Assembly (NCBI GenBank): GCA_013399875.1
Contig: VXAZ01004020.1
Span: 62,001-126,000 of the forward strand
Origin: Gymnorhina tibicen
Lineage: Eukaryota > Chordata > Aves > Passeriformes > Artamidae
Direction of reading: 5' to 3'
DNA length: 64,000 nt
Shown: piece by piece, positions 26,363 to 41,600 of the stretch
Layout of the letters: each line of letters begins with the position of its first letter
How positions within the stretch are numbered: the stretch's first letter is position 1
The notes under the pieces: model-generated
The model's database searches: none
What the model was told of the DNA's origin: nothing
What the model saw: only the letters and a program-made list of their open reading frames with translations
Program-made: the position numbers and the translations under genes

Positions 26363-29300
26363 CTAACGTTTCTAGAAGAGGAACTATTGACTGTTTTTCT
26401 CTATATTTGTACAGACAATAGGCATCTTGCTTTAGGAAACTGCATGTGCTACTTCTCACTCTTTTATACATGAATATCACAGGAAGGGCAAAACACTGCC
26501 AGAGCGGTCTGAATTTAATCTGCTGGTTTTCCAGGAATTCTTCAGCTGTAACACAACTGAAAACACAATTCTAAACCAGGATTTTTATTTTTGTTTTAGT
26601 TACTGCAATCAGAACTTATATTTGTGATAATGATAACTCAAGAAAAATAGAATCACATGACACTGTTTTTACTTTAGGGTACCACAAAACTCTTACTTTC
26701 ATATCTAAGAAATACTGTATACAAACAGTATAATTATTCATATCAAACTGTAAAGTTAGGATGATGTTTAACATTACTTTAACCTTACTGTTAAATAATG
26801 AACTGTAAAGGTGATTTTTAGGTATATATATTAAGAAAAATAACTGTTAGACTATGGATTCATTTGGCCAATAATTGAAATATTTATTGAACCATTTAAA
26901 TGCATAGTTCCAATTCCTGTTTTATTTTAAATAACTTGCTAAAATTAATTTCCTTTGGAAGCCCATTTTTCTCTTTATATAAATTTCTTACTACTTCAGC
27001 TTTTCTACTTTTCTGCAGTTTTCTCTTTTCTCTTAATATATTCGCATTCATGACACTTTCAATTAATATATTCCTCTCCCTTTCAACTGTTTCAACTTCA
27101 GACAACACACTATAACCAAAGAATATAACACCAAGAACTGGTGATATGCTGTGTATGTGGGCATACCATAAAGAACTTCATTCGATCTAACAGAGCATTA
27201 TTGCCAACATTTTTTTTTAGTTTAACAAGAGGCTCAGAAGCATATATACTTTTTTTTATCTGACATTCCAATGACTGCTTTATAGAACACTTAAAAAACC
27301 CCAGCCTTATCAGATAAATGAGCTGAATAAAGGCTGCAATAGACAGAAGTACAGAAGCTCTACAGATAGAAAAGGGTTCAGTCTCTGAGGACAGAATACA
27401 CAGATAAACCCATCACCTTTACTCACTGAAGAATTTTAAACTTTCTTCTATTTTTCTTGCCTTGGTTTTCTGCCCATGGTACATTTTCAACTCATACAAT
27501 GTTTCTAGGTTAGCGATATTATTTATTTTTCAGTCTGTATTCCTTTTTATTCCTGAGAGATAACCAAGAGCAAACAAGGTCCAGACCCAATTTTGCATCC
27601 TCTCTATATAGTAAATTTTCATTATATCATTAAAGTGTCTTCCTAATTTATAAATTTAAAGTGAAAAAAAAAATTTTAAAGCTCAGATAACTAATAGAAA
27701 CACTGTGGGGTTATTTTTTTATTTCTTTCCTTGTTTGTTTTTCCTGGGGTATTTTCTTTTTCCTCACCGGAAAATATCACTAATAGGGAACATGCTCAAA
27801 CATACTAAAATCTGAATGTATTTCAACTTCCTGTTGAGAGAAAAAGCAAAATTATGCAGGTGTTTCTGTTTTCACCTGAATTAAAATCACTTTGATGTTT
27901 TCAGCACTCGTCTTTGCATACACCAGTGTTATCCTGCTAAAACTGGGAGCTTCCAAAGGACATGCTCTCTCTCAGCCTATTTCCTAGTTCTGCCTGTCTG
28001 ACAAGTCTGCATGTACCTTATTATGTATAGATGGCTGCCAATTAGAAAACTGTTTGGAAATGTAGGAGATGTGTCTTACAAACTCGTAGTCCTTGCTTCT
28101 TAGACAAGTACATGTATTGAAACTGGGGGCAGCTGGGTATGTAAGCACATAGTTAGCCTAAACAGTATGTCAGGGCCTAGCTTCCATCAGTTGAACTCTC
28201 TTAATATCTTCTAGGATGTAGGCTTTAAAGACCTCAAATTTGTTTTGTTCCCTTACTTTCTTAAAAATCTCAATAGCATACTACTGTGAGATCAAGTTTC
28301 CTGTCCTTGCAAGCAATAAATATATTTGCTAGAGTAATTTACTAGAGGATTTACATTATTTTCTACCCTTCTAAAATTCTAATATTAAATACAGTATTTG
28401 AGTCATCAATATGTGCCGTGTTGGGCCCTCTTTTGTTTGTGGAGAAGTGAATTTAAGAACCCTGCTTGGCTTCATTAGACGTTAGAATTGTTCTATAATA
28501 ATGTGTATGTATAGCAGGCCAAGGGAAGGTGCCTCCACAATATCTATCACAGAGCATGAATTCTCTGCCTAATGGCACTGCAATAAATGTCCTGCATATG
28601 GACACTTGCATATGAAATAAATTTCTATATGTTTGCCTGCATTTGTGTTACTACATTTTAATGATGTTTCCTTATTGCGTTATTATATAATATTGTATAA
28701 TACGATATGATTAAAGATTTTCATTTAAAATTACCATGAGAATTGACTAGTTGTCTTTATTGTCTTTACTTGGACAAATTTTCCTTAAAAAGTGTAAGAA
28801 GCATTTATGTTTTCCCCCATATGCTGTCTGCTTCCATGATGAATCACTTAATCAGAAGGCAGCATTATCCCTGCAATATAAAAGCGTAAGGAAGGCAGGC
28901 CTCTTCCTATTTAGGGTAAGATACATGCAAGAATCACAGCAATATGAGAAGATCATGATGCCTGGGAAAAAGCTTCAGGGCAAAAAAAAAAAAAATGGGT
29001 GGAGAGAGGAGGGAGCAAAGAAATGAACTGGCATGGCTCTAGAGTTTTGGTTTGGGGTTTTTTTTAAACTATTTCATTTAATTCTACCACGGAAGTAAAT
29101 GAGGACTGAAAAATCTTCCTGAAAATCTACTGCTGTCTAAACACTGTTGGGGACAGTCCTGAAAGTGAACACTTTTAATAGGCCCTTTCCAAAGAAGAAA
29201 ATAACAGCCCTATACATTGTGTAACTTTGGACCAGATACCTATGAGGGGAGCTACTACATGGCTAGTAAAATAATTTGAAGCCTATTACAGAAAAAGAGA

Positions 29301-30061
29301 GCAATTTGTGGGAATATGAAAGTATTGGCAATAATAAAAAACCCCTCAAAACAGAACAGAGAATACAGTCCTTTAAAAAAGCAAGAAGGAAATTTACATA
29401 TATTTAAAAAATGTGTAAATATAAGAAATCAGTTAGTCAGTTTAGAGAAGGTAGGTAGTAATTCAATTTGTACCCTGATATTTGAGAAACTGGAATGAGA
29501 AAATTATTTAACAATTTGTCTATTATAATTAGGTCAACTTAACCTGGAAACAATTTATTTTGGCAGGAAAGAATGAACCAATATTTTATTGAGAGCTCTG
29601 GAGAGGATTGTGTTCTGATTAATGAGAAACTGAGACACTCAACAAGCAGCAAAGGCTTTGGACCTAGTTATGATTTTAATTACACCAATATGAATAAGGC
29701 TAATCTCTCTAATGTGTTTTCCAGTAAGAAAGTCACATCACAAACAAGTCATTCAACCTTCAAGGTCTACCTGGAAGAGGTCAGCACTGAGTAGTAAAGA
29801 AAATTACTTACACTTTAAAATTATACTACTTAGATAAATCACTATGGAATTTAGAATAAAGGCAGTTCATTATTTCCAAAGGGCATCAGAGAAACTGAAT
29901 TTCCTATCAGGGAAAAATAGGAAAAGAGTTTAGATAATACTTACACTGTTTCCATGCTCACATAATATATTTCTCATGATTACCTTGATTATGACATGTT
30001 AATTTACATAAATACAAAAATTATATCTGAGGTAAATGTGATAGAATCAAAATTAAGATGG

Positions 30062-30108
30062 TGGTTTTTGTTTGTTTGTTGTTGGTTTTGTGTGGTTTTT
30101 TCTTTTGA
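30062..30108. repeat. T/G low-complexity tract
   Basis: TGG and TTTG units; no other content seen. Confidence 0.85.
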
Positions 30109-32867
30109 TTGGGAAGTTCCAAACCAGCCTGAAGTGATGTGGCTCAGGGTGATTTTCTAGGTAATATAGCCGAACTCCATAGATAGCATAGCTAGAAATC
30201 TCATAACTGTATTAAAAGGAGGGAAATTTTGACTGTTATTATCCATGGCCTCTGAGTTAGTTTGGGAAATATGTGTACAGGGGATTGTAGGGTTTGAGGG
30301 ATTTATCATCCAAAGGAGATTGCATCTTCATAATACATGAGACCCACACAGCTCTACCTTCATTGTTTTGAACTCTGAAAAATCTGGCTGTCACAATTTT
30401 ATTACATGTTGCCAGTGTCTTTTTTTTTCCCCCAGCCTCATCGATTACTTTCTTCACATTTGTTTTTTTCTGTGAGGTCTTGTATCCTGGCCATATTGCC
30501 AAAGGCTACTAGACTGCAACATGCCCTGCATAAGAATTTCAAAAGCATTGCACTCCATAGGAAAACATGAAAGAGTCCTTCATGTTCTTTGGAATAATAA
30601 ACGAAAACAAAGGAAAAGATCAAGTTCCTCTCTCCCATGCTACTTTGAACACATGCTCAAAATGCTTACAAACTGAAATACTGCTACCCCAAAGCAGCCA
30701 CAACAAAGAGCTGTAGTGGAACATCTACAGAAATGATGCAGAAACATCAGTTTGTCAATTTTCTTCATTTTCCATGAGCTTGGAAGTCCAGCCCTTGTGA
30801 CCACATTATTCAACGAGTAATTTCAAGGAGAAAGCTTACAGATTTCATTGGATATATTCAGAAAACGGAAGTGAAAGTAGTAAATTCAAATAATGTATTC
30901 ATGTTCATAGTAACTAGAGGTACATTCTCATTTTTAATTGCTGTCCAATCCACAAAAGCGTTTAAGCATGTGCTTACTTGATTACTGTATTAAAGTTTTA
31001 AAATTAATGGTCCCATTGGGGTTTTTACCATTTACTTCAAAGGGAACCAGATTAGGATTTATACAGATTTGGCTAGTGGTGCTGCTTGTTATTAAAAACC
31101 TTCTTTCATGTTCCATAAAACTTTGCCAGACTTTAACCATTTCGGCTGAAATTCCATATGCTTCATAGATGCCTTAGGCTGAATTCTTCTGGAAAAATCC
31201 AAACAAAACTGTTTAGCTCTCTTCAAGAGTGAGGACTGACTTGGCAATAAGACTGGGACAGGTAAACCAGGGAATGTGAGTGGAAGTGGCAATGTCTTGA
31301 AGAGAAAACTCCGACTGGCAGTGGCCAAAGCAGTCTTGGACTACAAGGAAAAGCTGAGAGAGAATCAAGAAGGGTATGTCCTTAAGAAAGGATAAGCCTG
31401 AGGAGCTGGAGATAAAATGTTATGGATAGGACAAAATGACTGGTACAAGAAACTATGAGTGGGAAAGATGCAGAACTGGGAAAGAGGCATTAGCTTAGAG
31501 AAACTGGAACATGAGGATGGACTATAATGGTGGAACAACCTCTGGTTTTGGAGCACCATCTTCTCTAGAGCTTAAAGCAGAGCCCTGAGCTCCGTAAACT
31601 CGTTGTTCATTCCTCTTGTGGGCAAATGGCCATAAAAACCACTAGCAAAATTTCTCATTCTCCTCTATGACTTGCCCATGCAGAGATTTCATTAGCTTTG
31701 ATAAGCTTAAAACCTGGTTTTTATTCCATTGGTATAAATAAGGGCTATAAGTACTACAACTTGAGTGACCTATACATGTGTCAATAGGAAACCACATCAC
31801 AGAACTTTGTTTTCCCCAGCTTCTTCAAAAAATTTTCACCACCCTCCTGACTTGCTTGGTAAAAAGAACATTATTTCACCAGTGAAATATCAGATTTAGG
31901 GGCAGGTCTGGGAAACTGTGCCCTTTTGACCATGTGATTCCTGCTGCCACCTAAACTTTTTCTGGTGAGGAATAGGAATCATATACTAATGAGAGACCAA
32001 CAATAAAAAAAATACAAGGGACTTTTTGCAAACTAAGCAGGAAAACTCAGGAAAAGAATAGAGAACTGAAATTTTAGACAGTAGCTCAGATTATTCCTAG
32101 AAGTTCTGATATGACTTTGAAGAAAAGTGTGTATTATTTCTTTGCTTCCAACTTGCATGCTTTCTTCCCTATCATAGAGGGTGAGGGAGACTGCAGAGAA
32201 AAGCAGAATAAGAAAGAGGAACAACAGCAGGGAGCTGGGACCACAAACCACTACTAAAGATCAGAGACTGGATGTCACTAGGATAATGGAAGGAACAAAT
32301 ACCAAGGGACCAGCAGGGACTGTGTCATTTACGGCATGATTGACTGGCAGCCAGCCAGGACCTGTCTTTAGAGACACAGTGGACAAGCAAGTGTGACTTT
32401 TTTCCTTGCTATTCTTATTCTAATTCTTTTTAACTGCATTGTAATATCTAATCCAAAAATAATTAGAGATTTGATAGGGTTACTTTGATAGATATGATTT
32501 GGTTAGAATTTTTTTTTTTTTACTTTAAAAACCTTGGGTTGCTCACCATAAGCAAAGGATCTAAGCAGTTGGCTGAAAGATTAGAAAATCTGGGATTCTG
32601 ACACGATGATGAAATAGATGTTTCAAGGGAAATTAGTGATCTTGCATTCCTTGACTCCTAAACAGACAGAGATTCCAGAGGAGGAGGCTTGATACGTCTT
32701 CTCTCCTTCTGACAGTACCATCCTACATCGTCCCTGTGCTGTGCACCACCTGTGGTTGCATTGCTTTTCTCTCCCTCCAGCTGGACCATTTTTTCTACCG
32801 GACAACCTAATGTCTTAGACTCAGTGAAATGTAAATTAAATCACTGGGGGGCAGGATTTTGAACTTG

Positions 32868-32895
32868 GACCTTGTATCATTGACCTTGTATCATT
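32868..32895. repeat. Perfect 14-bp tandem duplication
   Basis: GACCTTGTATCATT occurs twice in direct succession. Confidence 0.95.
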
Positions 32896-35664
32896 GAGGG
32901 CTGTACGTTACTGCTATGAGTCAAGTGCTGAACTCTTGTTTTACATGCTGTACTGATGGAAATGCTTGACCTTAAGCTCCTTCTGCGTCAGCTTCCCCTC
33001 TTCCAAGAGAGACTTTTAAGAAGACATTTGTACGTTTTTGTGAGTCTTACACGTCTTTGATTTCATGGATGCTTCCCAGAATGAAAGGAGAGGGAATGAA
33101 TAAGTTTTATAATTGCCTGCATAGTGTGCAACGCGTAGAGCAGGCGGCTACACAGGGAAGAGCAGAGAATAATACCTGAAACAGTGGTACATTATGTGAT
33201 AAGAACTTTACCTGCACTGCATAAAGGAAGGTCCTGCTGAAAAATAGTATGTTAATGTGATTGGTGCCTGCATATTATAAAGAATGGAGTCAAAGGAAGT
33301 GAATTCATTTTGTGAAAGGAAACCAACCATGGCATGTTCAACATTTAAGTAAAATTAAATGATTTGAAGTGCTTTTTTTAAATAATATGTTTTAGAAAAA
33401 AAATTATGCCTCCATAATCTCCATGCAGATACAACACAAATATGAAAAAAAAAAAAATAGGAAAGTATTTAAATCTACAAAATGTTAATCATTGAAGAAC
33501 TATTTTCATTATCTTACTTAAAAATTTACAGATCTTCTTTCATATACAGTACCTGCACACTAACAAAGTGAAAAGACAGCACTGTATTTTTTTCTATATA
33601 AATGTTATAAATTATCATTTAACGTAAGTTTGTTGCTAAAAATGCACAAAATAATTTTACTATTTAAAAGAAAGGAAGTTTTATCTTTGAAATGCTGAGT
33701 TTCTTTACAAGTAACTGTTTGCTATTTTATGCAATCCCAGAAATCTCCAAAAAGCTGTTGTTCTATTTGCCATTTACACTGTTGTCTGGATTAGAAGGAA
33801 GAAAATCTCCCAGAAAGAAGACAGAGTTAAAAACCACTGGTTCCAGCAATAACTGTTACTGAGGATCTTTTCATTCACCTAGTGGGAATGGGTAGAAAAT
33901 AACGAGCAGAAGACTATTCTAGAACTAAGTGTTCTCATTAAAAATCCAATTCTACCACTGACTGAATGGCTGAGTGATCCTGGCCAACTCCATTTTCTTC
34001 TTCTGCCTAGCTTTACCTAGGAAATAGCAACACTAACTTGTTCCATACAGTGTTGTAGGATCAAGATGAAAAGCACTAGAAGAGCTATGCTTTCCTAAAA
34101 ACTGTCACTGAAATGGTCAGATGTAATTAAAATGCTTCTATGTGTTATGAAATTCAGGCATTCTGATTTTTACCTTTTTTTTCCTTATTCATCCTCCCCA
34201 CAACACACCTACACATAATTTTTGTGTGTCTAAAACCATGCTTATGAATCTATCCCACACTCCTGTGGGTCCAGTGGTCTCCCCACTATGTACCTGCAAA
34301 AGATCTCAGCTCTCTCAGCAGGCACTTGAACATGGATTTTCTGTTCAGCTAGTCTATAAGAAGGGAATTTTTCAGAACATATCCCTAGTCACTGCTTAAT
34401 AGACCCAAGTCACGGTCACAAGTGTCAATGACTCTGACGTTAGTACCTTTCTCTTTTGCTTTTGATTTGAAAATGTTTCAAGATGCGATTCTAAGTTGAT
34501 AAAAAATGCCAGGAGAACCTGTTATATTTGGAAGAAATGGCAGATTCTGTGTCAATTGTCTATGTCAATTGTTTCCACAGCAGGAAACTCCCAACCATGC
34601 CCCAGATGATGCATCACAAAGCAGAAAATTTAAAGCAAATCCTACATGCTCTTCCTGCCTCATACCCAACAGCTCCTTGGCAGTGCAAAACTAACCAGTA
34701 CTACAAATATAGTAGAGAGGTTGTTGCATAACCCCTGTGCTCTTGGCAAAACCTCTGCTATTGTTTTTGGAAAAAGACCGTTGGTAAACACTGAGAATTT
34801 TTGTGCAATAGAGACTTCCACATGAACAAACAACAGTGGCTGTAAATCTGAGGGTTATTTTAATCCATATGTAATCAATACTCAATTCTGGGCTCACCTG
34901 GGGTCCGTGATCAGCCATGGAGAAGGTACAAGACACCACACATGCCAGTTTGAGCTCTAGAAGGAAACCAGACCAAGAGTGATTCTTCTTCCTGGGCATT
35001 GGCACTGCCAGACACATTACACAGTTTTTCACCCTCTTGTGAGCTGAGAGACCCCTTTTCTCCCTTCCTCTCTCACATCCTAGTGCTAGCAAGAGAGTAT
35101 GGAGGGAATTTCAGTACTGGTGCACCTTCCTTTACCTCTACTCATTTCTTCTTTGTGGTACAAAATCCATTCTCAAAGGGTCCAGAGGAGACCTGCTCTG
35201 TTGGATGTCCGGATTGCAACTGACCCAGATTTTGTAATGTAAGACTTTGCACAGTACCTTCTTATTAAAAGATCTCTTTCTATGGGTTGAGATCACTATG
35301 TCTAAAGTGAGTAGCAACTAGGTTGGGCAGACATTAAGACTGAGTATTTTTCAGTATCTTACCATTTTTACTTCTCGCCCTTGTGAAATGTTTTTTTCTT
35401 AGAAATCTGCATTGCCATAACTAGTTTTGAATAGTTATTCCCGGATCCGTTTTCTCTCTAGCACTTTCTTCCTTTGATGTATTTATAAAATACCTTATGC
35501 TCCTTAATTCTTTCCCCTGACAGAAATAGTCTGCTACAAATTACTTCACTGTCAATGTTCCTGCAAAGTTTTACACTTCTAAGTCACATGCAAATTTTCT
35601 GAGATTTATTAAAAAAACCCAACAGTCTATGCAAAGAGAAGGAGCTCCTTATTAAAAAAAAAAA

Positions 35665-35665
35665 N
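35665..35665. other. Ambiguous base N in a poly-A run
   Basis: A single N follows a run of 11 A and precedes AAGCT. It is most likely an unresolved homopolymer length. Confidence 0.95.
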
Positions 35666-38600
35666 AAGCTACCAGAATTTTCCATTTTTTTGCAAAAGGT
35701 CCATAGCATAGGCCTGCAAATTACACAATTTGCACAATTTCGTAAATTACTTGCTCTGGACTACTTGCATCCTAAACTGGGAGAGCATTATGTTGCATCC
35801 TGTATAAACACACAATACTTTCACACAGAATAGCAGAGAAATTGCTTCTTGGTGCTTGTAGCATCATGTGACATTTCATCATTATGATATTTGCTGTATC
35901 AGCCTTGAAATTGCTTGAAGATTCAACATCATCTTTCCCAAAGTTTCAGTCCTGCCTGCTTGAGAACTAAGTGTATCAAGTTGCCAGTTACACAAAGTTA
36001 GATCACTGTTTCCACACTGACAACCCTTGAGCAAATCTTTCTTTTTTTTCAATGTCTCATGGCTTTTGCAGGCTTCATGGTACAGTTTCCAAGTACTGCA
36101 TCTAGGCTTTGAGACACTATCAAAGCAGCAATCCCAGTTCTTCTTTTGGCCTTTACTTCTCTTTTCCCAAGAATATTGTATCATTTGCCAAGTTAGGTAA
36201 GGAAAGGTGTATTTAAATAGTGAGAAAAGTCATGCAACTCTGTATGAAATAGCTATCCTGTAAGTAAAAAATTGAGCTTAAATTGCAGATGTTCTTATGC
36301 TTTCACATGTAATTTGCTTCCCAGCATGGGTGTGTATATTCAGAGATCCACAGTTCTGCAGGAAAGCAGGCTGTTTTCAAATAAGTTTATTTAATAAAAG
36401 GCTATTTGACAAATTACTTTCCAGAGGGTACTATCAAAAAAGCACATTAGCACCAATAATCTATCAATTTTGTTATGTAGTAAATTATCCAATTTCCCTT
36501 ACAACTGATGGAGTGCAACAATTAGAGGATGTCTCATATGGAATGATATGAATTTTATTAGCTGATGTCTTTGCTGAAACTAAAGCTGAGAAATTCACAG
36601 GAGCATTCCTACTTATTGTAATCTCATACCTTAAATGAGATCCTTCATCTTACTTTTGTCAGTCAGAGTAAACACAATTATACTGAATTTTCTGAGACTC
36701 AACTGTCATTGTATTGAGTCCTTCATGTATTGAAACCTGAACAATACATGAAGAATTGCAGTTCAGTGCACCTGAACCTGCGGTCCCAATGAAGTTCTGT
36801 ACATAATTTGAAGATGGATAGGCTCTGGTAATATCTGTTTTTTGAGCTCCAAAAAGTGATAATTTTATGGAAAAGCTTTTGCTTTCTTTTGCTTCACTTT
36901 GACTCTTTTAACTAAATGTTCTTTGCTTCCAATACAGATATTAGAAATATCGGTAGCTAAGACAAAGAAAGTGAGATCAGGTATTGATGCTAAATGAATT
37001 TAATTGCTGGTGAAATAATTTTCATAAAATGCTTTGCAAACCATGAGTGAGGAATACCATGTAGCAGGGAACATTGTTGTTGAAAGAAATTAGGAGAGAT
37101 CAATCCTTCTCAATCTTTTACTGGCTAATGTGCATTGCCCACAGTCTCATCAAGTATCTTAAAGCATGATTTTGGGGTTCTTAAAATTTCATGCTTTGGT
37201 GACTAGAGATTATCAAACACGCCAGATTTCTCATCCTTTATTACTTTTTCAAGCTTTTTACCATATCCAGGTATTAAGTCAGATATATTATATTTTAAGT
37301 GTCCTGATCTGCCACTTTTCTTATTCAGGGATAAGTTTTCAGATGTTATTCTTCTGAGAAATACCTTTAGATCCTTTTCCAGCCATGACCAGTGTGTGAT
37401 GTAGAGAGAGCTGAAAGTAAGAAGGGACAGAAAGATGTTTTTCCTACAGTTTTCTGGGGTGGGGTCATCTGAAGGATCCATTGTGTATAAACTTCTGGAA
37501 ACATTCTGAAAAAGATGAAAAACTCATTTTCCCTTGCTGACACAAGGTTTCTTTTTTTCTGTGCAAGCTTGAGAGAGCAGATCAATACTTTGTGATATAA
37601 AAAGGTATATGTCAATACTGTGACAGTGTGTTTCATGTTTTTGACATTTGCTCCAAGTACATGTAATGTACCTCTTATTCCATAATCTTACAAACAACTT
37701 CTGAGAATTTACTAAGCTATGTAACTGGAAGTGCAAGTCAAACATAATTGCAGCATTTCTGTTTGTGTGCTTCATGATTTAAATTGAATGTATAAAGGAA
37801 AAAATGCAAAGTCATTTTTGCAGCTACAGTTTTATAAGTTAAAGCAACTTGACTGTGACTACATAAAATAAAGTTTAAATAGACTAAATCAGGTCAGATT
37901 TTAACCCTAATAAAATAAGGCCAAGATTTACTTTTAGAATTTTATGTACTACACTCTCAGGCAGCAGAACTGTCCCAAACCTAAACCTAAATGGAAATAG
38001 TGAATGGAGAATTAAGAATTAAAATTACATTAGTTTGAAAATTTACAACTCATTCTGAAAAGGATGAGGCATGCAGCTAAAACCTAAAGCAGAAGACAGA
38101 ATTAATAGCTTTTGGCTTTGGTATTTTCCTTCTCCATCTTTTGCACAGCTGAAGAAAAGAGGCAGAAATTTCTTCCCTTCTCTTATTTTATATGATGAAT
38201 TATTTTCTTTTCGCATTCATCCACTCTCCCCATCTTCTTTTCGTCTGTTTTAAAGTGTTGCACACAGAGTACTCCCACTCTCTGAGCCCTGTGTAGTATC
38301 ACAGTTTCAGCAAGAGGAAGCAGGAAAGATTTAATGTGTGCCAGGACTTTGTCAGTCTAGTTCCCTAGGACCTTTTTTCTTCTCTTCCTCTCTTAGAGCG
38401 CTCCATGATGTGAGACAGAATGGCAAAAACTAGATAGGAGGGAATGCCTTAACACTAGTAGCATGTTAGACTCATGCCTAGTTCTATTTATTCCCTGGCT
38501 CTGACAGAAACTTCACAACTTTGAGTGACTCAGTCATCTTGAACTTTGTTTCTCACATGTAAGAAGACACTATTTCTTTGTCTGCATAGACAGCCATTGC

Positions 38601-41600
38601 ACAGGCAGGTAAATCTCTACATGGCTTGACATGAGTGATGCACACTGCGGAGGTGTAGGCAGTATTTCTTTCAATTGCCAGAAGAGAAAGTAGGAGAGAA
38701 CTCACAGTTTGCTTTTTTTGTGTTTATGAAATTTTTGGTTAGGCCCTGACTATGAACAAGTCTGGGGATGTAAGAGTTCCAAATAGACAGAAATGCGCTA
38801 TGTTCTTGGAAAGAATGGTGTTTTATTATAAGGAAAACATTTCAGATAGATGTTTCAGTCCTCCTCTTTCCTTTCATCATTTTGCTTACAAGGGTTTTTT
38901 TGAGAAGCTGTAAATTTTAAGGACAGATTTTAAGACATAAGGATCATCTGGTTTGATCTTTGCCTAACACAGGCCATAAAATTTCACCAATAATTCCTGT
39001 AGTGGAACATATCATCTTCCCTTAAATTGTAAGTGAATACTGTCAAGCCCAATAACTTGTGGTTTACTAGAGCATAAAAACATCCTGTCTCAATTTAAGG
39101 AATCCTGGAGATGATGAATTTCCTTCTTCCTTGGCAATGGATGGTTACTGTCACTGCAAACCAGTTGTTTCTAATTATTGTTCTGAAGCAAAACCAAATA
39201 CAGGACTGCCATATGATACTGGTGAGTATGGCCCAGGAGTTTGTCACACCCACAACAAGGAACAAAACATTCTGCTTTCTGTCTCTGCATATGTCCTTTG
39301 TCTGCTGGCCTTTTATAACTATGTTTTAAGGGTTTTATGCTATGGTTGGCTCCAGTTCAACCCTTACTTTACTTTTATCCTGTTTAATGCTAAACCACAC
39401 TTAAATTCACTCCTTTCTCAGACCTCACAAAAGCGGTCCCAGAGCACAGAAATGAGAAGGCAGGAATTATCTGGTATGTCATGGGATGTAACAGACAGTG
39501 CACTGTGTGATGATGGTGCTTTTTACTCATATAAGATTATGTGTTAGGAGAAAAACTATGGTAGCACAATTCAGTTGTGAAACTCAGAGCTATCTGCCTT
39601 GTGAGCCAAGCATCTGCCAAACATAAACCTGCTGACTTCTGCGTAAATCACACTAGGACTTCAACTATCAGACACTACTGGTCAATTCTAAGCCTGCCTG
39701 ACTGCATCAGACACAGAGGATCATGGAGCAGCACTGTGTCAACACAGTGGATTCCAGAAATATTAGTGTTGTAACAGGGAAACTTCAAATTGAAGAAAGA
39801 TACATGCAAATGCAACAGTCATAACAAGTCCATTCCTAATGTATTTCCATACCCTTTTGATTCTTAAAAAATAAAGGAACAAATCCCCTAACCTCTCCCA
39901 CAGTGAAATCCTACAGATAGAGTTCTTTATTCTCTTTACGAGTTGTTGATTTTCCATTCTCATTGTTAATCTATCTGTGATTGGCAAAATCATGTTTTTG
40001 CCTTAGAAATAGATGTTTTTAAATATTGCTACAAAGTCTTTCTCAATAGTGTAGTAGCTGCATTAACAAACCACGGTGTCTAAATCTGTGTGCACTGATG
40101 AGGGTCAAAATGCTACTTTGGGAGAGTCAGGGTCTAAACAGAAGAGAAACCAAAGATTAATTAACAAAGTACCTAGTGAAACAAACGGTAAGGTTATTAC
40201 TTAGCAACATAAATATTAGTTAATATATAGAGTATAGAACCACATATTATTTTTTAAAAAAGGAAATGAAAGTAAGGTAGCTAATGCTATAAAATTGTGG
40301 AAAATTAACTGGGAATCACAACTAACTGTTGTGCTTTTATGTAAAAATACTGGAATATTAATCTAGTCTTAGGAAACATGAAAGTATTCTTTCTTTCTTT
40401 TAGTCCACTGACTTTGCTTACAGCACAAATGTGAACTACTGTATCACTCTTTCAATATATAAAGGAGTGCAATACTTACTGAGGAATTTACAGCAAAGAA
40501 ACAGTCACACAAGCACAGGACTTGGCCTTTCTCTAAATGCCTATGTTGCATAGCTCAAATATTGACTTAACTACTAACACCCTCAGCCTGTAATTTTAGA
40601 CCTCAAAACCAAATATATGAAATATGTCTTGGAAAAGAACACTGAAAGCAGCGAAAGTACATAAGTGACTATTCTGTACAGAAAGGAATAATACTATTTT
40701 TAAAGAACACTTGAGCTAAATTTCACTTACATAATTTTACTTTTTCAAAAGAAAAGAGAAATGAAAAATGACTCAAGATCTGCTTGTTAATGCTAAGTCC
40801 TTCCCAAAGAAAGGGGAAACCGAATTTTTTGCATAGTAAAATAATCATCCAGATGGCAAAAACAACCCACCCTGAAAATAGTAAATGCTAAGATGAAGGC
40901 TATGTTTCTTGAGGTCATCATCAGTAACAGTTTCATAACAACTCTTACAAGTTCTCAGCTGTAAGGATACCAGAACAGTTTAGTGAACTTTAGCCAAACT
41001 GTGTATTGCTAATCTATTATTCTAGAAATGTGTGACTGAAATACAGTCCTGGGTTTATGATTGACCTGGCCCTGTTTGACATGAAAATACCAGAAAAGAA
41101 ATAGCAGTTCACTTTTTTTTTTTTCATAGAACTCCTCTGCTTTCAGAATTCATTATTACATAAATATAGATAATGTAGGAAATATTTTAATGAAGACATT
41201 TCTATGTTACATAAAATCGTCTTCTGATCCACATTATTTTTTCCATACATAAAGAAGAGCAAAAGTTAGGGCAATTTACTACATACAAACTATTAAAAGG
41301 CTAATCACCTTAGTGAACTGAGATTTAAGTAGTAACGTCCTTCTTCGAGAAAGTATGTCTTTTCATACACAATCAATCACATCTATTTTGTGAATATTTA
41401 AGCAAGATAAAATATGAAGCTACTTAATCTACAGTTTAAAACAAGTGCATGGACTCAGAAACAAGAACTTGAAATACAGCTGTTCTGAGGCAAAATAAGA
41501 ATGGACATAACATAAAAGAGCATGATACTTGATGTTGGAAGACGTTATTAATAAAATCTGATCTAATCACTGAATAACTCAAAAAATTGCAGACGTGAAC

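Noticed and set aside
34691..35092. 133-codon minus-strand open frame
   Set aside because: No known motif, overlaps other open frames on the opposite strand, and no gene-like flanks.
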